The position numbers and the translations under genes were made by a program. The notes below the pieces were generated by a model that did not search any database, had not been told where the DNA came from, and worked only from the letters and a program-made list of their open reading frames with translations. A stretch of DNA of 64,000 nucleotides from Thraustochytrium sp. TN22 (Eukaryota; Sar; Bigyra; Thraustochytrida; Thraustochytriidae), in assembly GCA_013306675.1 (NCBI GenBank), contig JABLUY010000164.1, forward strand, positions 23,407 through 87,406, read 5' to 3'. Below are positions 20,701-30,246 of this stretch, piece after piece. Every line of letters starts with the position of its first letter. Position 1 is the stretch's first letter.

Positions 20701-23200
20701 CTTGCGCACGAGGTTGTCACTCATCCAGCCGAGCATGCACAGCATGACGGGCACGAGCTCGTGCGTGGCGACGCCAAGCGGCTGTGTGAACGGGTTGGTG
20801 GTTTGGAAGCTGTGGCCGTCGAGCGGCTGCACGATTTGGCCCGTGATGAGCTCGAAGAGAGTGGCGCAGTCCGAGTACTCGATGCCAGCGGCCGCCAGAT
20901 TGGCGCGCGCCGAGCCGGCGTCGTTCGGATTGGACCACTGCTGGCTGGCGGCGGCGCTCTTGGAGGACCAGATGCGCTGGTCCAGCTTGAAAATCTCGTG
21001 CTCTGGAATGCTAATGTCGGTGAGTCGGTGGAAGTTGAAGCCGGCTTCCAGGCCCAGCGCGCTACCCTCACGAACGCCCGACGCCAGGTCCTCGGAGCGG
21101 AAAGTGTGCACAGAGCCCACGAAGGACATGCTGGACCGCCGTGCCTGCATCATGAGCTGCGCAAGCCGCGAGTACCGCAGGCCCGACATGCGCAGGTCCG
21201 ACCCGCGCAGCTGCGACATGCGCATGTCCGAGATGCGCGCGCCGAGCGGGCCTTCCTGCGCGGCGGCGCCGGAGGCGCCAGCCTCCGCGGCAGCGCCGGA
21301 CGGCCGGCTCACGGGCATTTGCGACTTACGCTCCAGGGGGGCGCGCGCCAGCGCGCTGGCCAGCTCGGTCTGCCGCCGCGCCCCTGGCGCCGCGCGGCCC
21401 AGCCCAAGCGAGGTGCTGGCGCCTGTGCGCGGCCGCGCCAGCATTTCTGTGTGGCGTGCGCCGCCTGGATCCACAGGCGGCGCTCCGGCGGCGCCGCCGC
21501 CATGCGAAAGCAGCCCTCGGTGCGGCGAGCGCCCCAGCTCCGTGCGCCGGCGGCTTGGGCTTGGCGGCGTCGCCACAGCCAGGCCGTCGCGCTTGCTCGC
21601 CGGGTCGGCGCTGGCCGACGCCCGCGCCGCCCGAAAGCCGGAGAGCTTCGAGCTGGAGCGCGCGTGCTGATTTGGGTTCTGGTGGTGCGGGTCATGATGT
21701 TGTTGCTGCTGGCCGCCCGCCTCGCTGCCACCGATGACGAAGCCGCTTGTCATGGACGTGTCGCAGGTGTCCCGCTTGGAGCTGCTCCCGGTCTCGAAGC
21801 TTGTGATGGGGTCGCGACGGCCACTGCCCAGGCTGCTGTATGGACCATTGCTGGAGGAGTTGCCGGACTGGGACCCGGTGGACCCCAGCGCGAAGGACGT
21901 TCGACTGCCGCGGCGCCGGCCGCGCTGCTCCAACTGCACCATACGGGTGAGGAGAGAGTGCGCAAAGGCACGCCGCACCAAGACGTGGCGCACCCGCGGG
22001 GGGTTGTCGCCGCCCAAGTTGGCGGCCAAGCGCTGCTGCACCTCGGCCAGCGCGTCGCTTGGCGGCGTCGAGGACAGCGCTTGCACGGTGAGCACGTCGG
22101 GCGAAAGCACGCCGTACTCGAAGGCCTCGAGGCCGACCAGGAAGTCGCTGCAGCGCTCGTGTACGCTGCACGTGTGCAGGGCACGCCATAGGCCCTTGAC
22201 GGCCCACCTCCGCACCTCGCGGTCGCTGCACCCCTGCAGCACGTCGAGGCACTCGAAGAAGATCGCCACGGACGAGGCCGTCCCGAGGCCGTGGTCGTCC
22301 GTACCCTGCTGCAGCCCACCGGCCCCGCGCACCCCGCCCGAGGCTTCGGCGTTCAGCTCGTCCATGTCCATGAGGCTCTCCAAGAGTGCTACGCACTCCT
22401 CGGCGCGGAAAATGATGGCGGCCACCGCCTTGATGGCCTGCGCCGCGTCGCGTGGCAGCACGAGGGCAAAGTCTGCCGGCGAGGCCGGCGTCGCCGGGCT
22501 CGTTGGCGAAGCGGTCTCGCTGCTGCTGATGCTGCTGTTAGCCGCGTCCTCCTCGCAGGCGCGGCGTACAAGCCTGAGACACGCAAGCGCGGGAGCACAC
22601 TCGTCCGACTCAGCCGCCAGGAAGAGCGCCTCCATGACGAGCTTCCAAAGCGGCTGCACCGGGCCCAGGTGCGGCAGCAGGTAGGGGCCCTCCCCCTCGC
22701 CGCTGCCACTGCCGCCGCCCGTAGCACTGCTGCCGTCTGCATCGGCGTCCGACGCCGCGCCCTCTCGTCGTGTTGGCGGCACGGCCTTTCCGTCTGCTGG
22801 ATCTGATGTGAATTCTCCCGGCGCTCTTGGCGTCCCTCTCGTCTGCGACGCCGGCCACGAAGTTGCCGCTGCCGCGCCAAGGTGTGCCGCGAGCCCGCCC
22901 TCGGTCCCGCGTGGGAGCTGCTGCGGCGCCTCCCGCTGCGCCCCCTGCTGCCGCGCCTCCGGCTGCCGCGCCGCCTGCGCCTCCTGCGCCGCCGCCCGTG
23001 GCTGCGCTGCGCCGCCGTCCCCGCGCGCGCCGCCCTCGCCCTCGCCCTCGCCCTCGCCCTCGCCCGCGTCGCGCGCGTCGCTGCTGCTGCTCCTGCTGCT
23101 GCGGCCGGCCTCGCGCGCGGGGGCCCACGTCTCGTCCGCCTCGGACCGGCTGCCGGCGCCGCCGCCCAGCGCCTTGCCCCGCGCGCCGCCGCCCGGCGCC

Positions 23201-23231
<31 letters not shown>

Positions 23232-23247
23232 CGCGCGCGGCCTCCAT
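17713..23247 (-). CDS. Large ARM-like protein with four LIM zinc fingers and a C-terminal GYF_2 domain
   Basis: A protein of about 1844 residues from the first ATG, at 23247; the open frame runs to 23457 only by a GTG. Residues 1-200 are low complexity (Ala/Gly, Gly-Glu repeat). The next 900 residues look like alpha-helical ARM/HEAT sequence; the segment around LFELITGQIV and LVPVMLCMLGWMS recalls N-terminal neurobeachin-type regions. Acidic linkers follow. Residues about 1390-1715 hold four LIM-like zinc fingers, recognisable by CPICKDH, CPSCGETG, CVACLQAV and CVVCMLAV, each followed by an HxxHxxCxxC half. A His-Gln run interrupts the first. The last 50 residues (FIDRMGNQQGPVTGEQLYQL to the WTPGMPQWTPL end) are a GYF_2 domain, a proline-rich peptide binder. 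Probably a cytoplasmic scaffold. I do not recognise an orthologue with this domain order. Confidence 0.65.
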
Positions 23248-24942
23248 CGGGGCGAAAACTTCTCTGCGCGCCGCGCCGCCGCGCCGCGCCTGCCTCGCCG
23301 CCCCACTCGCCTCGCCTCGACTCGACTCGTCGCTTTCTTCTTTTTTTCTCGCCTTCTTTCTTTCCAAGTTCTTCGCCCAGCCTGCGCCAACTTGAAGTCT
23401 TGCCTTGAAGTGCCCGCCCGCCTGCTTGGAAGCGACTCGCGCGAGCCGAGCGCGCACGCGGGCAGCGCCGCGGACAAACTCCTCCTGCCAGCTCGGCCGC
23501 GCCCAGCCTGAGGCCAGCTCGCTGGCGCGGCGCGGCCAGCCACCGGCCAGAGACCAGAGACGCAGCGCCGCGCGCTCGCAGTGCGGCTGGCTGCCCGTAC
23601 GAGACGAGCGAGCTCACGCGCCGCCGCCTGCCTGCCTGCCTGCCTGCCTGCCGCCAGCCAGCCGCCCTGCCTGGGGCGCGCGCCGCCAACGCGCTGGCGC
23701 GTTGGAACACGAACTCGGAGGATGACAGGCAGGCAGACAGGCAGGCGCAGCAGCCCGGGTCGAAGACGATGCGACCAGGATGGTCTCGACGCAGGCCGCT
23801 GTAGGCGCGGCGAACTCGAGCCCGGAATCAAAGACAGAACTTACCCGGGTCCGAGGCAAGTCAATCTAGCCCGGGGCGAGCCAAGCGCCGGCCTGCCAGT
23901 GCAGCACGGCCTCGCTGTGCCGCCTGCCTGCGACGGCTGCCTGTCCCACGCGCGTGGCGCGGCTCGTGCGGCGTGGTCCGAGTCGTGGTCGGCACGAGCG
24001 CCGGGCAGCACGGAGCACGCGCCCGCGACGCGCTGCGACGAAGTCTCGCGATCTCGCGCCGACATGCACGCGGCCACGGATGCGGACGAGCGCCGCGAGG
24101 CGGCCTCCGACAGGCTGCTGAGCCGCCGCCCTGACATGACTCGGATAGCGTGGCATGATCATCCACAAGCACACAGGACCACAGATCTATCTCGCCGCCG
24201 CCGCGCGGCCGCCGGGCCCGGCCGTGGCCGGCGGAAACTCGCTCGCAAGACCAGCCACCGGACAGGGCAGCAGCGCGGCGACGGCCTGCGCCCGGCCTGC
24301 CCGCGAGGCGCGCGGCGCGAGGCGTCGCGAGGCGTCGCGAGGCGTCGCGAGGCTCCGAGCGGAGCCGCAGGACTGCGGCAGGAGCATTCGAGAGCGGGAC
24401 CGGCGCGCGCCGTCCCCTTTCCACGGTGGAGGACAACGTGGAGTTTGCCAGAAGTCGTCGGAAGCCGCCGGAGCGAGGCCGCTCGCAGCCGTCGCGGGCG
24501 CAGGCGGTCGCTCGGGCTGGCAGCTGCGCGGCGGGACTGCAGACAGAGAACTCGGTCGTGGAGAGGGCTGGCCGCGGGTCAGACTCGGACGGCGGCGACG
24601 AGGCCAGGCAGAACCACATCGAGCCAGGCGGCCCAGCTCCCGGCTCGCAGTCTCACGCGCGTAGTCTCGCAACCTGTGGCGCAGCGAGCGGGGGAGTGCA
24701 GGCCTGGCAGGGGTCACGCGCTCGCACCCGCCGTCGGAGGCGGACCGCGGCGGCACGGGCGTACTCGCAAGCCGCGGCTCGCACGCGGGCTCGCACGCGG
24801 CTCGCACGCGGCCGGGAGGCGGCGTCCGAGCGCGACGAGTGCAGTGCTAGAGACAGGCCTTGAGACGTCGTCGTGTGCGGTGTGGGACGAGCGCGGCGGC
24901 CGCCGTCGAATCGCGACAGGCCGGACAGGCGGAAGAAGCAGC
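23248..24942. promoter_or_regulatory. Divergent promoter region, LIM/GYF gene and secretory sHSP gene
   Basis: About 1.7 kb between two divergent start codons. Frames are open through parts of it on both strands, but they are Arg/Ala/Ser-rich and match nothing. It contains a TGCC run (about 23630-23652), a CAGG run (about 23725-23746), four tandem copies of GCGTCGCGAG (about 24321-24353), and three copies of GGCTCGCACGC (about 24777-24812). No gene is seen. Confidence 0.45.
24321..24353 (+). repeat. Tandem GCGTCGCGAG repeat
   Basis: Successive 10-base units of GCGTCGCGAG, in the upstream region of the secretory sHSP gene. Confidence 0.7.
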
Positions 24943-25752
24943 ATGACGGACAAGCGCAAGCTCGTTGTGTTGGCGCTCAGTGTGCTGGTCATGGCGGTGC
25001 TCGCGCAACCCGGTCTGGCCTTTGGCTTCCGGGGCCCCGGGTTTGCTGATTTCGGATTCCACCACCCGCACCACGCGCAGCGGCATCGCAGCGCCATGAT
25101 GCAGCATCAGCAGCAGCAGCGCAGGCTCCAGCAGCAGCTCCAGCAACAGCAGCAGCAACAGCAGCACCAGCACCACCATCACCAGCCATTCGGCGCTCCT
25201 CGCCACCGATTCGCGGACGAGGGCCCGTCGTGCCAGGTCTGGCCGCACCAGGCCAAGTGCCAGGAGCGCCGCGCGCCGCAGCAGCCTGTGATGGAGCGTG
25301 CCTATCGCGTGGTGGACGCCGGCCAGACCTACGAGCTCCGCATCGAGGCGCCCGAGGCGCGCAAGGGCGCCCTCTTTGACTTTGATGTGGACCGCGAGGG
25401 CACCTTGCACGTGACGGACCGCGCGCAGCCTGCGCGCTTCAACCGCGCCTTTCAGCTGCCACCCGGTGTGGGACGCGACGACCTCCGCCTGCGCTCGGAC
25501 CGCGACGTGCTCACCGTGCTTGTGCCCAAGCACGCCCATGCACAGGCGGCTCCTGCCGCAACACCAGCGCCAGCCGCCGCGGCGCCTGTGCCGCCCGCTG
25601 CTGCGGAGTCGCCAAAGGTGGCGCCCTCCGCGCCAAAGACCTCCGACACCGGCATTGTCATCGAGGACGCCCCGGCCGACGACTTCACCGCCGTGGACGA
25701 GGACGCAGCCACTGGCTGGGTCGACAACCGCGGCATCTTTCGCGAGTACTGA
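24943..25752 (+). CDS. Secretory-pathway small heat-shock-like protein (HSP20/alpha-crystallin fold)
   Basis: A protein of 269 residues from the ATG at 24943. The N-terminus is a clear signal peptide: MTDKRK, then a hydrophobic core to about residue 26. Next is a Gln/His-rich low-complexity segment (about residues 40-85). The segment from YRVVDAGQTYELRIEAPEA to VLTVLVPK (about 120-195) has the pattern of an alpha-crystallin domain: a D-x-Y-x-L-x-I-x-(L/A)P opening, then RFNRAFQLPPGVGRDDLRLR, then a GVLTVxVPK-like end. The tail is Pro/Ala-rich with acidic patches and ends GIFREY; there is no KDEL-type retrieval motif. Cytosolic sHSPs hold unfolded clients, and one routed through the ER would act on secretory or cell-surface proteins. 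The domain match is by pattern only, but the signal peptide is convincing. Confidence 0.7.
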   Translation: MTDKRKLVVLALSVLVMAVLAQPGLAFGFRGPGFADFGFHHPHHAQRHRSAMMQHQQQQRRLQQQLQQQQQQQQHQHHHHQPFGAPRHRFADEGPSCQVWPHQAKCQERRAPQQPVMERAYRVVDAGQTYELRIEAPEARKGALFDFDVDREGTLHVTDRAQPARFNRAFQLPPGVGRDDLRLRSDRDVLTVLVPKHAHAQAAPAATPAPAAAAPVPPAAAESPKVAPSAPKTSDTGIVIEDAPADDFTAVDEDAATGWVDNRGIFREY

Positions 25753-25858
25753 CCGCCGCATGAACATCACAACTGTAATTTTCAATTGATGCTGATTCTT
25801 GACTGGGAGTTGCTTGATTCTCAAGTTGGCGAGGGTGGGGAGGGAGGGCTTCAGACAG

Positions 25859-27529
25859 CTAGATGGGAGGACGCGCTGCGCGCTGGACGACTACTGCTAC
25901 GGAGGAAATCTGAGGGTTGTTCTCCAGGCCAGGGAAATTGCTGAAGTTGACCTTGATGGACCGCCGACGCAGGAGCCACTTGAGCGCGTTCATGACGTCG
26001 ATCGGGAGCACGTCGACCTTCTCCAGGCGTTTCCAGTCCTCGTCGGCAAAGAGGTCCATGATGTTCTGGTAAGAGTACGTGTCAAAATTTCCCTCTGCGA
26101 ACTGACCATCGGCATCAACCGGCACGCAGCGTTTCCCGTCGCGCTGAGCTGTGACGATGGCAGCAACGCAGTCGCGCTGCTTCATAAGATCTCGCGAAAG
26201 AAGGACGCAGAAGACATCCGTTGCGTGCACATTCTGCACCACGAGGGAGAGTCCATGGCGCTGCGGGAACTGATTTTCGGGGATGGTGATCTGATCATCC
26301 ACCCTCTTGCAGAGCCCCTGATTCAGCAGCGCAGCGTAGGGGGAGGTCGACTGCCCACTGAAGCAGATCATCACAGAACGAGGCTCCAGAGGCCTTGACT
26401 TTGCAGGGGTCGCGACCACATCCTGTGGCACTCCGCAACAGAGCAGCTTGCGGCACGCAAAAGACACCAATGACGTTCTCTGTACGGGTACAGCATCGAA
26501 AGAGATGGTTCGGCCAGTGGCCTCAGGCACCGCGCAAGGCTGCACGGCAGGTGCGCGTCGGAAGATGTAACGGTGCACGGTGAAGTCCTCTGTCACGTCG
26601 CGTGGATCGTACCGCAGCACGAGCATCAGGTTCCCGTTCTTGAACACGAGCCTAGCCGTGGGATTCTTGTTCACAAAGAAGACAGCCTCGCCATGGGGAT
26701 ACCCTTCTTGCATGTTGACGAAGAGCATCGGTTCGGTCTTGGTGGCATCGGTAGACAAGGTTCGAAAGACGAAGCCCTGGCCGTGCATCATACCGCCTTT
26801 GAAGGTTCCGTAGTACTCAACGAGGTGGGTCGTGGTTGTGAGACGAGGCAGGAGAGCTGTGTCAAACCAAATGCTCGCGTTGTCTTTGGGTAGTGACCAA
26901 ACCCTGTCCGCAATGTACCTACTGTCGAAGTAGCGCTCCAATTTGTTCATACGGAGGATGGCTTGGAAGAGATCCTTTTGCTGAGCGGGATCCTTTGCCT
27001 TCGACAGAATGAAGTCTGCCGCGAAGCCACCTATCGCGCCGCCGGCAAGACCGACTCCCACCACAGGGGCTACAGGAACCGCTGCATGAGGGACAGCGCC
27101 GAATTTCATCGCCAAACTTGCGAGGACCTGACCGGCAGCCGGGAGCTCGCCTAAGGCAGTTGCGAACGCAACCGCTGCGCCGCCAGCGAAGAGAAGACTG
27201 GCACCGGCAAAAGCGGCGAGGCCTAAGGGCCCAGCCAAGACCCCGGCCACTCCTTGCCCAAGTGCAGTCATGCCTGCAGCGGCAGCAGCCTTGCCGAAGA
27301 TGACCCATCCGCTCGCGCCTGCAGCCAATGCGCCGAGTGCCGCTACGCCCGCGACCTTGCCAGTTCGTGTGTCATGGTCGCGCTTGATGGCCGCGATCGG
27401 GTTGGTATCCACCTCGCCTGCACGCCAGCTAGGCGGGAAGGCGATGCGGAGCAGCTTGGCCTGCTCATCCTCGCTGAGAAAGCCCGCTCGAGTCGCGCGC
27501 TCCAGCGATGCACGCTGGTTGCGCGACAT
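25859..27529 (-). CDS. Glycine-zipper membrane segment / MORN / TIR-like protein
   Basis: A protein of 556 residues, ATG at 27529. Residues 57-175 are very hydrophobic and rich in Gly and Ala (GVAALGALAAGASGWVIFG, GVGLAGGAIGGFAADF). This is the pattern of glycine-zipper hairpins that insert into membranes. Around residues 238-285 are MORN-type motifs (YYGTFKGGMMHGQGF, NMQEGYPHGEAVFF). The C-terminal 150 residues look like a TIR domain: VMICFSGQSTSPYAALL as the first strand and helix, DVFCVLLSRDLMKQRDCVAA as the middle block, and GKRCVPV as the next strand. Aligned with TIR LSxxFxxSxWCxxEL, the catalytic Glu position is Ala457. It may therefore be an adaptor or pseudo-enzyme rather than an NADase. 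Convergent with the sHSP gene. The domain assignments are by eye. Confidence 0.6.
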   Translation of the reverse strand: MSRNQRASLERATRAGFLSEDEQAKLLRIAFPPSWRAGEVDTNPIAAIKRDHDTRTGKVAGVAALGALAAGASGWVIFGKAAAAAGMTALGQGVAGVLAGPLGLAAFAGASLLFAGGAAVAFATALGELPAAGQVLASLAMKFGAVPHAAVPVAPVVGVGLAGGAIGGFAADFILSKAKDPAQQKDLFQAILRMNKLERYFDSRYIADRVWSLPKDNASIWFDTALLPRLTTTTHLVEYYGTFKGGMMHGQGFVFRTLSTDATKTEPMLFVNMQEGYPHGEAVFFVNKNPTARLVFKNGNLMLVLRYDPRDVTEDFTVHRYIFRRAPAVQPCAVPEATGRTISFDAVPVQRTSLVSFACRKLLCCGVPQDVVATPAKSRPLEPRSVMICFSGQSTSPYAALLNQGLCKRVDDQITIPENQFPQRHGLSLVVQNVHATDVFCVLLSRDLMKQRDCVAAIVTAQRDGKRCVPVDADGQFAEGNFDTYSYQNIMDLFADEDWKRLEKVDVLPIDVMNALKWLLRRRSIKVNFSNFPGLENNPQISSVAVVVQRAARPPI

Positions 27530-28476
27530 CCTGATTTCCTTCGCGATTCAAGTCTGCTGCCGGCGGCAAGTCTGCTGCCGGCCACTGTCAGTGGAGGGTG
27601 GGCTAATCCCGCCTACAGCGCGTGACTCGAACAGCTTCGCCGCCGCGCGCTGGCTGCGTCGCAGGCTGCTCTCGCAGGCCCGGCCCGGGGCTGCGAGAGC
27701 CCCAGTCACCGCTGATCTCCGCGCGGCCACGGCCCGGCGGGCGGGCACGAATCTGTGTCCGAGTCGAGTCGTCAACGCAGCAAAATCGACTTGCAACCCA
27801 GCTTGCACATGGCAAGGCTGTGGCAACCATGGCAACTTGAAGTGCAGTCGCCTTCCGCCTGCCAGCTGCCCCTGGCTCGTTCAGGCCTTCCGAGCCGCAC
27901 GTGCACAGCAGCGCATGAGCACTGGCAGCCCGGCCCAGTAGAGTCTGAGCAGACGGATGCACACTTGGTGAATCGGAGACCTGGACACCGGGACACGCAC
28001 GGCCTGCAGTGGCCCGGCGTGGCCGCAGCGGCCGGCCAGCCAAAGGCAGCCACGCCGTGACGGCGTGGCCGCGCGTGGCCGCGCGCTCCGAGTCTCCGCT
28101 CTCCGTGCCGGGCCGCTCGTCACGGTGCCAAGTCACTGCACTTCGTGGTATCGTGGTTTGTGGTTATGTCGGTCGGCGCGTGTTGGCGCGTGTCGACTTG
28201 ATTGGGTGTGCGGCTTCGGCTCAGGCTGCAACGGGCCGCCGCCAGCGGGCCACGCGGAGGCTGGGCTCGCCTCGCGAGCTGCGCAGGTTGGCCCGGCCTG
28301 AAATCTGATCTGATGGTGCCTCGAGAGCCCTCGAGGCATTGATTTGTCGAGTCGTGCCGGTGCACCAACTACCAGAAAAGATGCAAGGCGTTCGTGCGGT
28401 GCACGTGTCGCAAGCAGCCAAGGCCCGTCCTTCGGCGCTGCGGTATGCAATAATCTGATTGCCGTTTTGAGTTTGA
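27530..28476. other. Intergenic, upstream of the TIR-like gene and 3' of the DnaJ gene
   Basis: About 950 bases. A direct repeat AAGTCTGCTGCCGGC occurs twice (about 27549-27581), just upstream of the TIR-like ATG. Nothing else recognisable. Confidence 0.4.
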
Positions 28477-29010
28477 CTAAGATCGTCTGCCATTGCGTGA
28501 TGAGCCCCCGAAGATGGAGGTGATGGAGGTCCAGATGCGCTGGAAGAAACGGCGGATACTGAGGCCAATGGCGGCAATGACGCCCATCATCCATGCCCTT
28601 GCGAAGCCGCGAACCATGCCGCCAATGGTGTTGCGTAGCTCGCGCTCGATGGCCTCCTGCTGCTGCCTGCGGGCCTCCTCGTATGGGTCGGGCCCGTCCA
28701 CGCGTGCCCTTTGTTGCTGTTGTTGTTGTTGTCGCTGCTGCTGCTGCTGCTGCTGCTGCGCAAAGGCGCCGGCGAGGTTCTGAAAGAACCCGCTGGCGAA
28801 AGAGCTATCCGTCTGGCCGCTGCTGCCACCCATGCCAAGGTCCTCCTCGTTGACCGTCCGCGCCTGGGAGCCATCAGCGAAGGTCTGGATGGTGGTCCGT
28901 CGCAGCTTGCGCCTTCCATTCGGCAAGACTACGACCTGCTCGATGGTCTGCGTGCCGACAACATGCGGTCGGTGCGATGCGCGCGATTGCTGTTGTTGCT
29001 GCTGCCGCTG

Positions 29011-29042
<32 letters not shown>

Positions 29043-29799
29043 CCTGCGCGCGGAAGCCCTGCTGTTGCATGCGCTGCGCGCGCATGAGCTCTTCCCAGAC
29101 TTGAGGGTTGCCGAAGCCGCCTCGTTCCATCTCACGAAAGAGACGGTTCAAGTCCTCGTTGCGAAACATATGCCGGAAGAGCTCCTGAGGGTCCACGTAC
29201 TGGCCCTGGTCGAAGCCGTGGCCAAAGGGCCCGCCCTGGCCGAAGCCGGCGCCGCCGGGCCCGGCGCCGCCAAAGCCACCGCCAGGGCCGCCCCCGCCCC
29301 CGCCGCCGCGCGAGAGCTGGTTGTAGGCGTCGGAGACCTCCTTGAACCTGGTCTCTGCCTCCTTCTTCTTCTCGGGCGACTCGTTCATGTGGCGGTCCGG
29401 GTGGTACTTGAGCGCCAGCTTCTTGTAGGCCTTCTTGATCTCATCCTGCGAGGCGCCGCGCTTGACGCCCAGCACGTCGTACGGGTCCCGCCACGCCGCC
29501 GCGGCCGCCGCCAGGGAGCGCACGGCCGCGCCGCCGCCGAGCCCCGCGCCGCGCGCAGCCTGAAGCGCACCGAGGCCGGCGCCGCCGCCGCGCCAGGACC
29601 CAGAGACCGCGCCCGCGCCGCCGCCGCGGGGCCGCGCGCCCAGCGCCGCCCTCGCCGCGGCCGCGCGCAGGGCCCTCATCGCCGCCGCGCGCTGCTTGCG
29701 GCTCTGCGCGCCGCCGCGCGCCGCGCGCGCGCAGAGCCCCGGTCTGCTCATGCTCTCTCTTCCCCGCCACAGAATGGCCGACGCCGTGGGAAAGCGCAT
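28477..29799 (-). CDS. DnaJ (HSP40) co-chaperone with polyQ tracts and a C-terminal membrane segment, probably mitochondrial
   Basis: The frame has ATGs at 29799, 29751 and 29679. The one at 29679 begins [20 protein letters not shown], a good mitochondrial presequence, so the protein has 400-440 residues. The J domain starts at [20 protein letters not shown] and holds the HPD motif (YHPDRHMN) that stimulates HSP70 ATPase. A Gly/Phe-rich linker follows, then a middle region with two Gln-rich tracts, and near the end a hydrophobic helix ([19 protein letters not shown]). There is no Cys-rich zinc domain, so it is a class C-type J protein. The gene is divergent from GPI8. The mitochondrial location is inferred; ER membrane anchoring is an alternative. 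Confidence 0.8.
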
Positions 29800-30246
29800 C
29801 GCCGTGCGCCACCTCGCGCCCTCGCAGAACCGCGGCGGCGGCGACCACGGCGTGCGAGGCCGCCTGCCCCGGCTGCGAGCGCGCGCAAGCTACCGCTGTC
29901 GGGCGAGCTTTGGAGCGGCCGCGCCGCTCGGAGCGGACTTGCGCGCGCCTTGTTGACGGAAAGGAATGCCGCGAAAGGATACACGGGCGGGTACCACGGG
30001 CAGGACCACCACCACCACCACGACCACCACCAGCGCCTGGGCTGGGCGGACTAGTTATGCGAAGGGCGAACCGCGAGCTCGCGGTCGTGCTCGAGCTCGG
30101 GTGTCGAATGCGAACTTAGTTGCTGGCGCGAATGTCCTAGCCTAGCTGTCGTCAGGGTGCTGTCTGGCCGCTCGCTGAAGAAGATGAACTAACCTTAGGC
30201 CTAGAGCCTGATCAACGTGCGCGAGCGGCGCGGCGGCGTGGCCGAG
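29800..30246. promoter_or_regulatory. Divergent promoter region, DnaJ and GPI8
   Basis: About 450 bases. It contains a short CCACCA run (about 30007-30031) and AGCCTAGCT/CCTTAGGCCTAGAG motifs (about 30138-30205). No gene is seen. Confidence 0.4.

Noticed and set aside
17743-22191. A 1482-residue open frame on the plus strand opposite the LIM/GYF gene
   Set aside because: It is the antisense shadow of a GC-rich coding region, is Arg/Val/Ala/Leu-rich without motifs, and the minus-strand frame has LIM and GYF_2 signatures.
23581-24942. A 454-residue upstream extension of the secretory sHSP frame
   Set aside because: Low-complexity Arg/Ala/Ser, while a signal peptide follows the ATG at 24943; an internal signal peptide would not work.
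27600-27660. A tRNA-like GTGACTCGAACAGC segment
   Set aside because: No cloverleaf could be built around it; no other tRNA or rRNA signal was found in the window by eye.
28711-30054. A 447-residue plus-strand frame opposite DnaJ
   Set aside because: Poly-Leu antisense of the CAG-rich DnaJ gene.
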